Shown piece by piece: positions 34,736-42,310 of a DNA stretch of 61,927 nucleotides. The position numbers were made by a program, and so were the translations under genes. The stretch is from the NCBI GenBank assembly GCA_041392305.1, contig JAWKMJ010000020.1, positions 1-61,927 of the forward strand. The letters run 5' to 3'. The stretch is from JAGQYP01 sp041392305. GTDB lineage: Bacteria > Bacteroidota > Bacteroidia > Flavobacteriales_D > Crocinitomicaceae. The notes below the pieces were generated by a model that searched no databases, was not told the DNA's origin, and was given only the letters and a program-made list of their open reading frames with translations. Within the stretch, counting starts at the first letter, position 1; every line of letters starts with the position of its first letter.

Positions 34736-35543
34736 CATCTATCAATTCTTGAGTTTGTTTTTCGAAAACTTTAGCCTCGAAGGGGTGAGCTGTATTGAAA
34801 GTATGGTTTGCCCCTTTTATTATTTGAAGATCCGCATTTGACCAATCTTTTAATCTTTCTGCATTGTCCAAAGTAACTGCTAAATCTTGGTCTCCATGAA
34901 CAATCAACCAAGGGATATGAATTTTACGAGCTGCAGATTGGATATTCAATTGATCCATGTTTTCCTGAAAATCAGTATAAAAACTAAACTTATGAGGCAT
35001 TTGCTGATGTGTGCGAGCGTTTTCAACATACATCACCCCTTCCTTTTCCCATTTTCGTAGTTCTTCACCTGAAGGAAACCGTTCTTCGATATCTGCAATA
35101 GCGGCCCATGTTACAATTCCATCAAGAAACTCTTGATTTTTAGCTGCAGCTAAAATAACATCCCCACCGCCTCTACTATGTCCAATCAAAATCTTTTTGG
35201 AATCGTTCCATGTTTCCTGAAAATTCAATCGAAAATCCCTTAAAATGGTCTCTATATCATGAATTTCTTTGGAATAAGTATTCTCTGAAAAAGCTTCAAG
35301 ATCTGGGAAGTCAATTGGATTTTCAATGGTTCCTCCGTTATGAGTTAGATTAAATTTCACGAATGCAAATCCATTGAGAACAAATCGTTTTTCAATTTCA
35401 TTCCATGGGCCCCAATCCTTATAACCTTTGTAACCGTGAACGAAAAAAATGATCTTGTGATTGAAGTTTTCCGGGATAGTAATATCTACTAAAGATTTCC
35501 GCCCATCACTTCCAACAAATATTTCGTTCTTTATTCTAATCAT
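34707..35543 (-). CDS. Alpha/beta hydrolase
   Basis: A 278-residue single-domain alpha/beta hydrolase. Visible are the oxyanion segment IIFFVHGYKGYKDWGPW, the nucleophile elbow LIGHSRGGGDVILAA (Ser in GHSRGG), the Asp in IVHGDQDLAVT and the His in IKGANHTFN. This order matches dienelactone-hydrolase or peptidase-like esterases of the BAAT/DLH type. It has no signal peptide, so it is cytoplasmic. Substrate unknown. Confidence 0.85.
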   Translation of the reverse strand: MIRIKNEIFVGSDGRKSLVDITIPENFNHKIIFFVHGYKGYKDWGPWNEIEKRFVLNGFAFVKFNLTHNGGTIENPIDFPDLEAFSENTYSKEIHDIETILRDFRLNFQETWNDSKKILIGHSRGGGDVILAAAKNQEFLDGIVTWAAIADIEERFPSGEELRKWEKEGVMYVENARTHQQMPHKFSFYTDFQENMDQLNIQSAARKIHIPWLIVHGDQDLAVTLDNAERLKDWSNADLQIIKGANHTFNTAHPFEAKVFEKQTQELIDVTLSFLNSL

Positions 35544-35596
35544 ACCAATTAGCTTCTTATCTTTACAAGCGATTTTACCGTAAAAATAAAAGGAAT

Positions 35597-36604
35597 TTGA
35601 AAATATCCGCGTCCATTTACTCCAATAAGCAAGATAATCTGGAAAAGATCATCGAAGATCTGGAGAACAATCACATGGATATGTTTCACATAGATTGCAA
35701 GGATGATTTATCGGTTTTTCAAGACATCGATTTCATTCAGTCTAAGTCCCGAATTCCTTTAGATGTTCACATTATCACTTCTACTCCAGCCCCATTTTTT
35801 GAAGAAATTCGAAAAAGAAAAATCGATAACTTATGTTTTCAGCACGAAGATCTTCCATTAAAAGGACTTCCTGGAAACTTAAATGTTGGCAGACTTGGAA
35901 TTGCTATCACAACAGAAACACCTATAGACATATTCGAACACTACAAAAATGTCTGTGATTACATTCTTATCATGGCTACCGTTCCAGGAGAATCGGGAGG
36001 GAAATTTGACAAAAGAAATTTTAAAAAGATTAGAGATTTTCAAAATAGATATCCAGGTAAAAAGATATTTGTAGATGGAGGCGTAAACGGCGAAGTAAGT
36101 TTTATCCTCAGGAATATGGGAGTTTATTCTTCTGTTTCGGGATCTTATTTATTCAACTCATCAAGTATCGGATCTGCCCTGCTCAGCCTAAAAACAAGAG
36201 AAGTAGAATCTCACTTCTTAGTAAAGGATTTCATGCTTAAACTGGAAGAATGCCCTGTTATTTTGGATAAACACATCAATCTAAAAAACGTTCTTCAATC
36301 CATTGAAAAAGGCAAAATGGGATTCGCTATGGTGGTTTCTGATAGCGGAAAAATGGAAGGAATTGTTTCAAATGCGGATATTAGAAAAGCACTATTAGAC
36401 AATATTGAGCATATGGATTTATTGGACGTTCGCAACTATATCAACCGAAATCCAAAAGCTATTGATGAGGAATTCACAGTAAAAGAAATGATTTCTTATG
36501 TCAAACAGCAAAAAATTCCGTTAATGTATTTGCCAATCAAGGATTCAAAAGGAAATGCAAAAGGAATTATCACATTTATGAATTTAATCAAAGGAGAATT
36601 ATGA
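35597..36604 (+). CDS. Ribulose-phosphate 3-epimerase-like domain fused to KdsD-like CBS pair (TTG start)
   Basis: The 335-residue protein has a TIM-barrel half (1-200) similar to ribulose-phosphate 3-epimerase: ISAS near the start, FHIDCKDD with His31 and Asp33, PLDVHII with His58, and FVDGGVN with Asp160. These fit the four metal/catalytic ligands of Rpe. The MxVxPG loop is MATVPGESGG. The second half (205-335) is a pair of CBS domains close to those of KdsD arabinose-5-phosphate isomerase (MEGIVSNADIRKAL, IPLMYLPIKD, GIITFMNLIKGEL). The start is TTG at 35597. Its stop overlaps the next ATG by four bases. I infer a sugar-phosphate epimerase/isomerase serving a 3-deoxy-ulosonate pathway; the fusion is unusual. 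Confidence 0.75.
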   Translation: MKISASIYSNKQDNLEKIIEDLENNHMDMFHIDCKDDLSVFQDIDFIQSKSRIPLDVHIITSTPAPFFEEIRKRKIDNLCFQHEDLPLKGLPGNLNVGRLGIAITTETPIDIFEHYKNVCDYILIMATVPGESGGKFDKRNFKKIRDFQNRYPGKKIFVDGGVNGEVSFILRNMGVYSSVSGSYLFNSSSIGSALLSLKTREVESHFLVKDFMLKLEECPVILDKHINLKNVLQSIEKGKMGFAMVVSDSGKMEGIVSNADIRKALLDNIEHMDLLDVRNYINRNPKAIDEEFTVKEMISYVKQQKIPLMYLPIKDSKGNAKGIITFMNLIKGEL

Positions 36605-37599
36605 TCATAGAATTGAAAAACGACATTTCACCAGAGAAATTAGCTGAATTAGCCGCTCAAGTTAAGGCTTTTCACATCATGGACGGTGAAAAAAGTGTTT
36701 TTATTACTTCCTCAGGGATGAAAGAAGTTCCGGCGGAATTGGAAAATTACGCCAAAAACAGTTGGGCTATGCCTAATGACATGCAGTTGGCTTCCAGAGA
36801 ATACCATCCAAAGACTAGAGAAGTAACCATTGGAAATGTAACAATTGGAGGAAATACAGGCAATACGATTGTCATTGCAGGACCTTGTTCCATAGAATCT
36901 GAAACACAGATTACTCAGTCTTCAGAGATGTTAAAATCAAATGGACTGACTGCACTGAGAGCAGGATGTTACAAACCAAGAACTTCTCCTTACTCCTTTC
37001 AAGGAATGGGATTAAAAGGTTTGAAGCTCTTAGCTAAAATGCGTGAGAAATACGATTTAAGCGTGGTTACAGAAGTTCGGGATGCGACACATGTCCAAGA
37101 TGTGATTGAATATTCGGATGTGATTCAGGTGGGTGCAAAAGCAATGTATGATCAAGGAATTTTAAGAGCTTGTGCAAAAACCAACAAGCCTATTTTGATT
37201 AAAAGAGGTTTTGGAACTACTACTCAAGAATGTGTTCAAGCCGCTGAATTCGTTCTTTCTGGAGGAAATACCAATGTAATGTTGTGCGAAAGAGGATTGA
37301 GAACATTCGAACCGAATACGAGATTTACATTGGATCTTTGTGGTGTAGCCTGGTTTAAGGAAAAAACAAATTTACCAGTTGTTTTGGATCCCTCTCATGC
37401 CATGGGATACAGATATGGAGTTCCAGATTTAACAAGGGCTTGTACCGCCATGGGTGTTGACGGTTTATTGATAGAAGTACATCCAGACCCAAGCGTTGCA
37501 AAATCGGATGCGAGTCAGCAATTGGATCATGACATGTTTGCCGATCTATTGAAATCATTGCCTCCGGTTGCTGAAGCTGTTGGAAGGAAAATTGTTTAG
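36601..37599 (+). CDS. 3-deoxy-7-phosphoheptulonate (DAHP) synthase, class I-beta type
   Basis: This 332-residue aldolase joins phosphoenolpyruvate to a sugar phosphate, erythrose 4-phosphate in the classic shikimate step. About 80 N-terminal residues form the small ferredoxin-like domain; the barrel shows VIAGPCSIESE, RAGCYKPRTSPYSFQGMG, SVVTEVRD, PILIKRGF, LCERGLRTFE and LPVVLDPSHAMG. KPRTS, rather than the KANRTS of KdsA, favours a DAHP synthase. The stretch VGAKAMYDQGILRACA differs from the IGARNMQNF usual here, so a different acceptor is possible. It overlaps the epimerase-CBS gene, and a KdsC-type phosphatase follows 81 bases later. Confidence 0.85.
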   Translation: MIIELKNDISPEKLAELAAQVKAFHIMDGEKSVFITSSGMKEVPAELENYAKNSWAMPNDMQLASREYHPKTREVTIGNVTIGGNTGNTIVIAGPCSIESETQITQSSEMLKSNGLTALRAGCYKPRTSPYSFQGMGLKGLKLLAKMREKYDLSVVTEVRDATHVQDVIEYSDVIQVGAKAMYDQGILRACAKTNKPILIKRGFGTTTQECVQAAEFVLSGGNTNVMLCERGLRTFEPNTRFTLDLCGVAWFKEKTNLPVVLDPSHAMGYRYGVPDLTRACTAMGVDGLLIEVHPDPSVAKSDASQQLDHDMFADLLKSLPPVAEAVGRKIV

Positions 37600-37649
37600 G
37601 AATTAAAAATGCAAATTGAAAAGTGCAAAATTGGACAGATTTAAATTTT

Positions 37650-37674
37650 GAACTTTGAACTTTGAACTTTGAAT
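37650..37674 (+). repeat. Short tandem repeat, unit TTGAACT
   Basis: About three copies of TTGAACT run just before the phosphatase gene. A related AATTGAAAAGT motif occurs a few bases before. A similar TTGAATT-rich stretch lies at 38715-38760. Confidence 0.7.
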
Positions 37675-37680
37675 TACATC

Positions 37681-38337
37681 ATGAATTATTTAGAAAAAAA
37701 TATTGATTATTTAATTTCTAGTGGGGATTTAAATAAATCTCATAAAGAGCTAGCAAATAATTCATTAGATCTTATTTCTATTTCTGAATTGACTGGGTAT
37801 TCTATTGACGATTTGGTTCATAAAAACTTGGCTGTTTCTCTTGAAAAAAGAGATATCCAATTGATTATTTTGGACATAGATGGTGTGCTCACCGATGGTG
37901 GAATGTACTTTTCTGAGAATGGAGACCAGATGAAAAAATACAACACCAAAGATGGAATGGCCATTATCAACTTAGTTCGAAAAGGCATGCAATTCGGTAT
38001 TATTTCTTCTGGATTCAAAGATAAGATGGTCCGTGCTCGAGCTGAAATGCTAGGAATTCAAAGGATTTATGTGGGACGCGATAAGAAAATGGGCATTCTA
38101 AAATCCTGGTTGGAAGAGATGAATATTTCGATCCAACAAGTGGCTTATGTAGGTGATGATATCAATGATCTTGAAATTATGGAAGCATGTGGGTTGTCTG
38201 CTTGTCCAAAAGATGCTGTTAAGGCCATTAGAGAAATATCAGACATCATTCTACCTAAAAAAGGTGGAGATGCTTGCATTAGGGAGTTCTTGGATGGGTA
38301 TATCCGATATGAGGACGGGAGTCATTTGGAGTTGTAA
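37681..38337 (+). CDS. KdsC-type HAD phosphatase with N-terminal extension
   Basis: A HAD-superfamily C0 phosphatase like KdsC, which removes the phosphate from 3-deoxy-octulosonate 8-phosphate. Motif I is ILDIDGVLTDGGMYF, followed by KKYNTKDGMAIINLV, the FGIISSG threonine/serine motif region and VAYVGDDINDLEIM with the metal-binding Asp pair. The KdsC core is preceded by about 58 extra residues (ISELTGYSIDDLVHKNLA within them), which normal KdsC (about 170-180 residues) lacks. The frame opens at 37669 with TTG; the ATG at 37681 gives 218 residues. It closes the epimerase-aldolase-phosphatase set and overlaps the parvulin-like gene by one base. Confidence 0.82.
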   Translation: MNYLEKNIDYLISSGDLNKSHKELANNSLDLISISELTGYSIDDLVHKNLAVSLEKRDIQLIILDIDGVLTDGGMYFSENGDQMKKYNTKDGMAIINLVRKGMQFGIISSGFKDKMVRARAEMLGIQRIYVGRDKKMGILKSWLEEMNISIQQVAYVGDDINDLEIMEACGLSACPKDAVKAIREISDIILPKKGGDACIREFLDGYIRYEDGSHLEL

Positions 38338-38711
38338 TGAAATCAATCTTTCTCATATTTTCTATTTTCCTTTTATTACATGTGTTTTCTCAAAGGACAC
38401 AAGAAGAAGCTTTAAAACTTTGCGACTCTCTTTACATGGTTGCAGACGATGATAATATCGACCAATTTTGTGAATTAATTCTTCAATTTTCTGATGATCT
38501 TGCCAGCAAAGAAAATTGCGGTGAATACGGGTTTGAATTGGCCAGTAAATTCGTTCCTGAGATTGGCAATTACGTTCTAGAAAACCATGAAACCAGTGAA
38601 ATATCTTCTCCAATCAAATCTGCCTTTGGGTATCATTTAGTCCAGCCAATTGCTGTTAGAGGGGAAGAAATTAAGTTTAGGCATTTATTGATTGGGTTTA
38701 CCTCAGAATAA
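38337..38711 (+). CDS. Secreted parvulin-like (PpiC) rotamase fragment
   Basis: A 124-residue protein with a signal peptide (FSIFLLLHVFSQ) and a C-terminal part resembling PpiC/parvulin domains: ILQFSDDLASKENCGEYG, KFVPEIGNYVLENHETSEIS and AFGYHLVQP, with RHLLIGF at the end. Only the second half of a rotamase domain is clear. Its ATG shares a base with the stop of the phosphatase gene (TAATG). It may be a reduced chaperone or a remnant of a larger peptidyl-prolyl isomerase. Confidence 0.6.
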   Translation: MKSIFLIFSIFLLLHVFSQRTQEEALKLCDSLYMVADDDNIDQFCELILQFSDDLASKENCGEYGFELASKFVPEIGNYVLENHETSEISSPIKSAFGYHLVQPIAVRGEEIKFRHLLIGFTSE

Positions 38712-38787
38712 AACAAGGATATTGAATTTTGAATTGATAATTGATGTTTGAAGTTTTATCTTTGAATAGAACAGTAATTTTAAAACC

Positions 38788-39690
38788 TTGTTAGAAGATA
38801 TTCAAAATTGGTTTCAAAACCACCCGACAACTACACACATCCTAAAATATCTGGTGTGGGTTTTAGTAATTTTTCTTCTAATTGCCTGGATAAGAAGAAC
38901 ACTCAAAAAACGGATTACCAACGATACGCTTAAGTACCGATCTCAAAAAAGCGTTGAAATCATTGGTTATTTCTTAGTTATTATCATTACAGTTTCTTAT
39001 TTCACTGGCAGTATAAAGGATTTTGGTCTTGCCATTGGTTTACTAACAGCTGGAATCACAATAACTTTACAAGAACTTATCTTAAGTATTGCAGGTTCTT
39101 TCTACATTCTTTTTGTGAAAGTCTATCAACCTGGAGACAGAATTGAGATTAATGGAATTAAAGGAGATGTAATAGATGTAGACAGCATTTATACAACAAT
39201 GATGGAAATAGGTGAATGGGTTTCCAGTGACAATTACAGTGGTAGAATAGTAAAACTTAGCAATGCCTTTGTTTTTAGAGGTCCAGTTTACAATTACTCT
39301 CAAGATTTTCCATTTGTTTGGGACGAATTCAATCTACCCATTCGCTATGGATCGGATATGGATCTTGCAAAGACCATTGTAATTGACGTAGCACAGGAAC
39401 ATCTAAGACAATATGTGAATGAATCTCTGTCTGAATGGAAATCCGTTGTAGACAAATATTATATTGAAGATGCAAATGTGGATCCAACTTTGGCTATCAC
39501 CATCACCGACAATTGGATGCAACTAAATCTTAGATATATTGTTGATTATAAAAAAAGAAGAATCACAAAAAATCTACTGAACGAAGAAATTGCAAAGAGA
39601 ATTCAAGCAACAAATGGAAAAGTAGAATTAGCCTCCACCACGATTGAGATTGTTCGTATCCCGACAGATACAATAGATAAAAAGAAATAG
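38788..39690 (+). CDS. Mechanosensitive ion channel, MscS family (TTG start)
   Basis: A 300-residue MscS-type channel. Three helices are visible: 17-38 (HILKYLVWVLVIFLLIAWIR), 57-75 (IGYFLVIIITVSYFTGSI) and the pore helix from about 80 (GLAIGLLTAGITITLQELIL). The beta domain follows with FVKVYQPGDRIEINGIKGDV and a cytoplasmic vestibule. The gate helix has GLLTAGITITLQE where many homologs have GLLGAGLAFALQD. The only reasonable start is TTG at 38788; no ATG occurs before the beta domain. It releases solutes on osmotic downshock. Confidence 0.88.
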   Translation: MLEDIQNWFQNHPTTTHILKYLVWVLVIFLLIAWIRRTLKKRITNDTLKYRSQKSVEIIGYFLVIIITVSYFTGSIKDFGLAIGLLTAGITITLQELILSIAGSFYILFVKVYQPGDRIEINGIKGDVIDVDSIYTTMMEIGEWVSSDNYSGRIVKLSNAFVFRGPVYNYSQDFPFVWDEFNLPIRYGSDMDLAKTIVIDVAQEHLRQYVNESLSEWKSVVDKYYIEDANVDPTLAITITDNWMQLNLRYIVDYKKRRITKNLLNEEIAKRIQATNGKVELASTTIEIVRIPTDTIDKKK

Positions 39691-39698
39691 AATTCACT

Positions 39699-41228
39699 AT
39701 GAAATTAAGCGAAATAGATAAGGTAGAATTGGAATACATGCAGTTGGATAACTACTTAGAGATAAAAGATGTCATGGTCGCTGCCTACTCTACTATGCCA
39801 GATGCTTATTGGAAAGAAGATCAGATCCAGGCTTTACTTTCTAAATTCCCCGAAGGACAGGTGGTGATTAAAGTAAATGGTCTGATTGCAGGTTGTGCTT
39901 TGTCTATCATTGTTGAATATGATCAGTTTAAATTCAATCATACATATAAAGAAATTACTGGTAATTATACGTTTAGCACACACTCTGATGAAGGTGATGT
40001 TTTATACGGAATAGATGTTTTTATTAAACCAGAATTTAGAGGATTAAGACTAGGGCGTAGATTATATGATTACCGAAAAGAACTGTGTGAAAAGCTTAAT
40101 TTAAGAGGAATTGCTTTTGGAGGGCGGATTCCGAATTACCATAAATATGCAGACAAATTCAGTCCGAAACAGTATATCGAAAAGGTAAAAAGAAAGGAAA
40201 TTGATGATCCCGTATTGAATTTTCAAATCTCGAATGATTTCCACCCTTCCCGCATTTTAAAAGGCTACCTGGAAGGAGACGAAGCATCCAATGAGTTTGC
40301 TGTATTACTGGAATGGGACAATATTTACTATGAGAAAGAAGAAGAAAGTGCGAGTACTCAGAAAAAAATCATCCGTTTAGGGCTGATCCAATGGCAGATG
40401 CGTCCATACAATGATGTGGAATCTTTAATGCAACAAGCAGAATACTTTATTGATGCCGTTTCGGGATATCGTTCTGATTTTGCTTTATTTCCAGAGTTTT
40501 TTAATGCTCCACTGATGGCGAAAAACAATCATTTAAGTGAACCTGAAGCCATTAGAGAACTGTCTACTCACACTAGTGAAATCGTGCAGATTTTTTCCAA
40601 TCTTTCTATTTCTTACAATATCAATATTATTGCTGGAAGTATGCCAGAAATGCGCAATGGCAAACTTTACAACGTGGGTTATTTGTGTAAAAGAGATGGA
40701 ACAGTAGAACGATACGAAAAAATCCATGTTACTCCAGACGAAGCCAAAGTCTGGGGAATGCAGGGAGGAAATGATATCAAAGTTTTTGATACAGATTGTG
40801 GGAAAATTGGAATTTTGATCTGCTATGATTCAGAGTTCCCAGAACTTAGTCGATTATTAGCCGATGAAGGTATGGACATACTCTTTGTTCCATTTCTGAC
40901 GGACACTCAAAACGGCTATTCAAGAGTGAGACATTGTGCGCAAGCCAGAGCCATCGAAAATGAATGTTATGTAGCGATTGCTGGAAGTGTAGGAAACCTA
41001 CCCAATGTGCACAATATGGATATTCAATTTGCTCAGTCCATGGTTTTCACCCCTTGCGACTTCGCTTTTCCAACAAACGGAATTAAAGCCGAGGCCACTC
41101 CCAATTCAGAAATGATCTTGATTGCGGATGTGGATATAGACCTGCTTCGAGAATTGAATCAATTTGGTAGTGTGCGAAACCTAAAGGACAGAAGAAAAGA
41201 TCTTTTTGAGCTAAAGAAAAAGAAGTAG
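39699..41228 (+). CDS. GNAT acetyltransferase - carbon-nitrogen hydrolase fusion
   Basis: A 509-residue two-domain protein. Residues 1-205 form a GNAT domain with the acetyl-CoA loop FRGLRLGRRLYDYRK. Residues 225-505 form a nitrilase-superfamily hydrolase with the catalytic Glu in LFPEFFNAP, Lys in YEKIHVTP and Cys in GILICYDSEFPE. The fusion is known across Bacteroidota and other phyla, but its substrate is not established. No signal peptide is visible. The next gene, a small monooxygenase-fold protein, begins three bases after its stop, so they are co-translated. Confidence 0.9.
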   Translation: MKLSEIDKVELEYMQLDNYLEIKDVMVAAYSTMPDAYWKEDQIQALLSKFPEGQVVIKVNGLIAGCALSIIVEYDQFKFNHTYKEITGNYTFSTHSDEGDVLYGIDVFIKPEFRGLRLGRRLYDYRKELCEKLNLRGIAFGGRIPNYHKYADKFSPKQYIEKVKRKEIDDPVLNFQISNDFHPSRILKGYLEGDEASNEFAVLLEWDNIYYEKEEESASTQKKIIRLGLIQWQMRPYNDVESLMQQAEYFIDAVSGYRSDFALFPEFFNAPLMAKNNHLSEPEAIRELSTHTSEIVQIFSNLSISYNINIIAGSMPEMRNGKLYNVGYLCKRDGTVERYEKIHVTPDEAKVWGMQGGNDIKVFDTDCGKIGILICYDSEFPELSRLLADEGMDILFVPFLTDTQNGYSRVRHCAQARAIENECYVAIAGSVGNLPNVHNMDIQFAQSMVFTPCDFAFPTNGIKAEATPNSEMILIADVDIDLLRELNQFGSVRNLKDRRKDLFELKKKK

Positions 41229-41231
41229 ACC

Positions 41232-41489
41232 ATGTACATTGCCATCTATAAATTCGAAGTCATTCCAGGGAAAGAGAAGCAATTCATCTCTTCATGGAAG
41301 GCTCTTACGCAATTGATCTTTGAATTCGAAGGAAGCCTGGGGTCAAGATTGCATCACGAAAAAGATCAGACTTACATTGCTTATGCTCAGTGGCCAGACC
41401 AAATAACTTATGATAATTCTGGAGCCAAATTAACAGAGAGTGCTTCCGAATACAGAAAACAAATGAAAGAAGCTTGTTCTCTTCATTGA
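41232..41489 (+). CDS. Antibiotic biosynthesis monooxygenase (ABM) fold protein
   Basis: An 85-residue protein with the dimeric alpha+beta barrel signature: IYKFEVIPGKEKQFISSWKA, GSLGSRLHHEKDQTYIAYAQ and the terminal helix. The family includes quinol monooxygenases and many small proteins of unknown role. It follows the GNAT-nitrilase gene by three bases. Confidence 0.75.
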   Translation: MYIAIYKFEVIPGKEKQFISSWKALTQLIFEFEGSLGSRLHHEKDQTYIAYAQWPDQITYDNSGAKLTESASEYRKQMKEACSLH

Positions 41490-41597
41490 AACTTTGCATA
41501 AACTAGAAGTTTTGGAAGATTTGCTTAAATAAAATTAAGATTCCAGAAGTAACTTTTTAATGGACATCGAATTATAGAATTGAAAACACAATTTCAA

Positions 41598-42236
41598 ATG
41601 AAGTCCTTTTTACTCTTAATCGCTTCTTGTTTTATTCAGGCCTCCTTTTCTCAAACCGATACCTCATTTACTTCAGACAATATTCTCGATGGAGTTCATG
41701 TTCCTGAACACACTCCAAGATCATGCAGATTTATGCCTTATCATAGTCTTAGTCAAAAAAACATCATTTGGCCAAAGATCGACACCAATTTTTATGAAAA
41801 TGGCAAGATTTGGACTATTGGAGCGGTGGATTCCATTTTCAATTATATTGGCTTTTACAAGGAATATGATGACCAGGGAAATTTGATTTTGGAAGGAAAT
41901 TATTCAGTTCTCGATTCAGCAAAATGCATAAGCATCTCATCCAATGGAATTGGTAGTGGCAGAAAAATTTCTGATCGAATAAAAGTTTATAACTTCAAAG
42001 TAAATGTTTGGAAAAGTTATTTCTCTTCCGGTGTACTTTGCTCAATAGGAAGCTATGACACACTATTTTCTTGTACTTTAAGTTCAATCTACCAAAAAGA
42101 GGATCGCCCCTCACCTGTCGGCTTGAGTCACGAACAATTAAAAGCAGGCATTTGGAAATATTACAACGAACAAGGTGAATTAATCCGAGAAGAGGAATAT
42201 CATAGTGGCAACTTAGTATCGGAAAGAGATTATTGA
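41598..42236 (+). CDS. Secreted protein with MORN/YwqK-like repeats
   Basis: The frame opens at a TTG at 41580, but the ATG at 41598 starts a clean signal peptide (MKSFLLLIASCFIQASFSQ), giving 212 residues. The body has YwqK/MORN-2-like units: FYENGKIWTIGAV, YDDQGNLILEGNYS and YYNEQGELIREEEYHSGNLV. Such repeats are common in Bacteroidota surface or secreted proteins; the name antitoxin attached to some relatives has little support. Function unknown. Confidence 0.65.
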   Translation: MKSFLLLIASCFIQASFSQTDTSFTSDNILDGVHVPEHTPRSCRFMPYHSLSQKNIIWPKIDTNFYENGKIWTIGAVDSIFNYIGFYKEYDDQGNLILEGNYSVLDSAKCISISSNGIGSGRKISDRIKVYNFKVNVWKSYFSSGVLCSIGSYDTLFSCTLSSIYQKEDRPSPVGLSHEQLKAGIWKYYNEQGELIREEEYHSGNLVSERDY

Positions 42237-42279
42237 CAAAAATTCGTCTAAAACCCCTTCAAAAAACCCTGATTTCATA

Positions 42280-42287
42280 TACCTTTG
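42280..42287 (+). promoter_or_regulatory. -7 box of the PLP enzyme gene
   Basis: TACCTTTG matches TAnnTTTG and lies 24 bases before the ATG at 42311. This supports the ATG over the longer frame opening at 42233. The -33 element is weak (TTC about 20 bases upstream). Confidence 0.5.
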
Positions 42288-42310
42288 TCACTCAAACAAA
42301 GGATTCGAAA

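Noticed and set aside
36601..37599. Kdo-8-phosphate synthase (KdsA) as the name for this aldolase
   Set aside because: The motif KPRTS and the N-terminal small domain fit class I-beta DAHP synthase; KdsA has KANRTS and no such domain. The acceptor remains open.
41598..42236. Antitoxin (YwqK) assignment for the MORN-like protein
   Set aside because: It has a signal peptide and no toxin neighbour; the name in databases for such repeats has little support.
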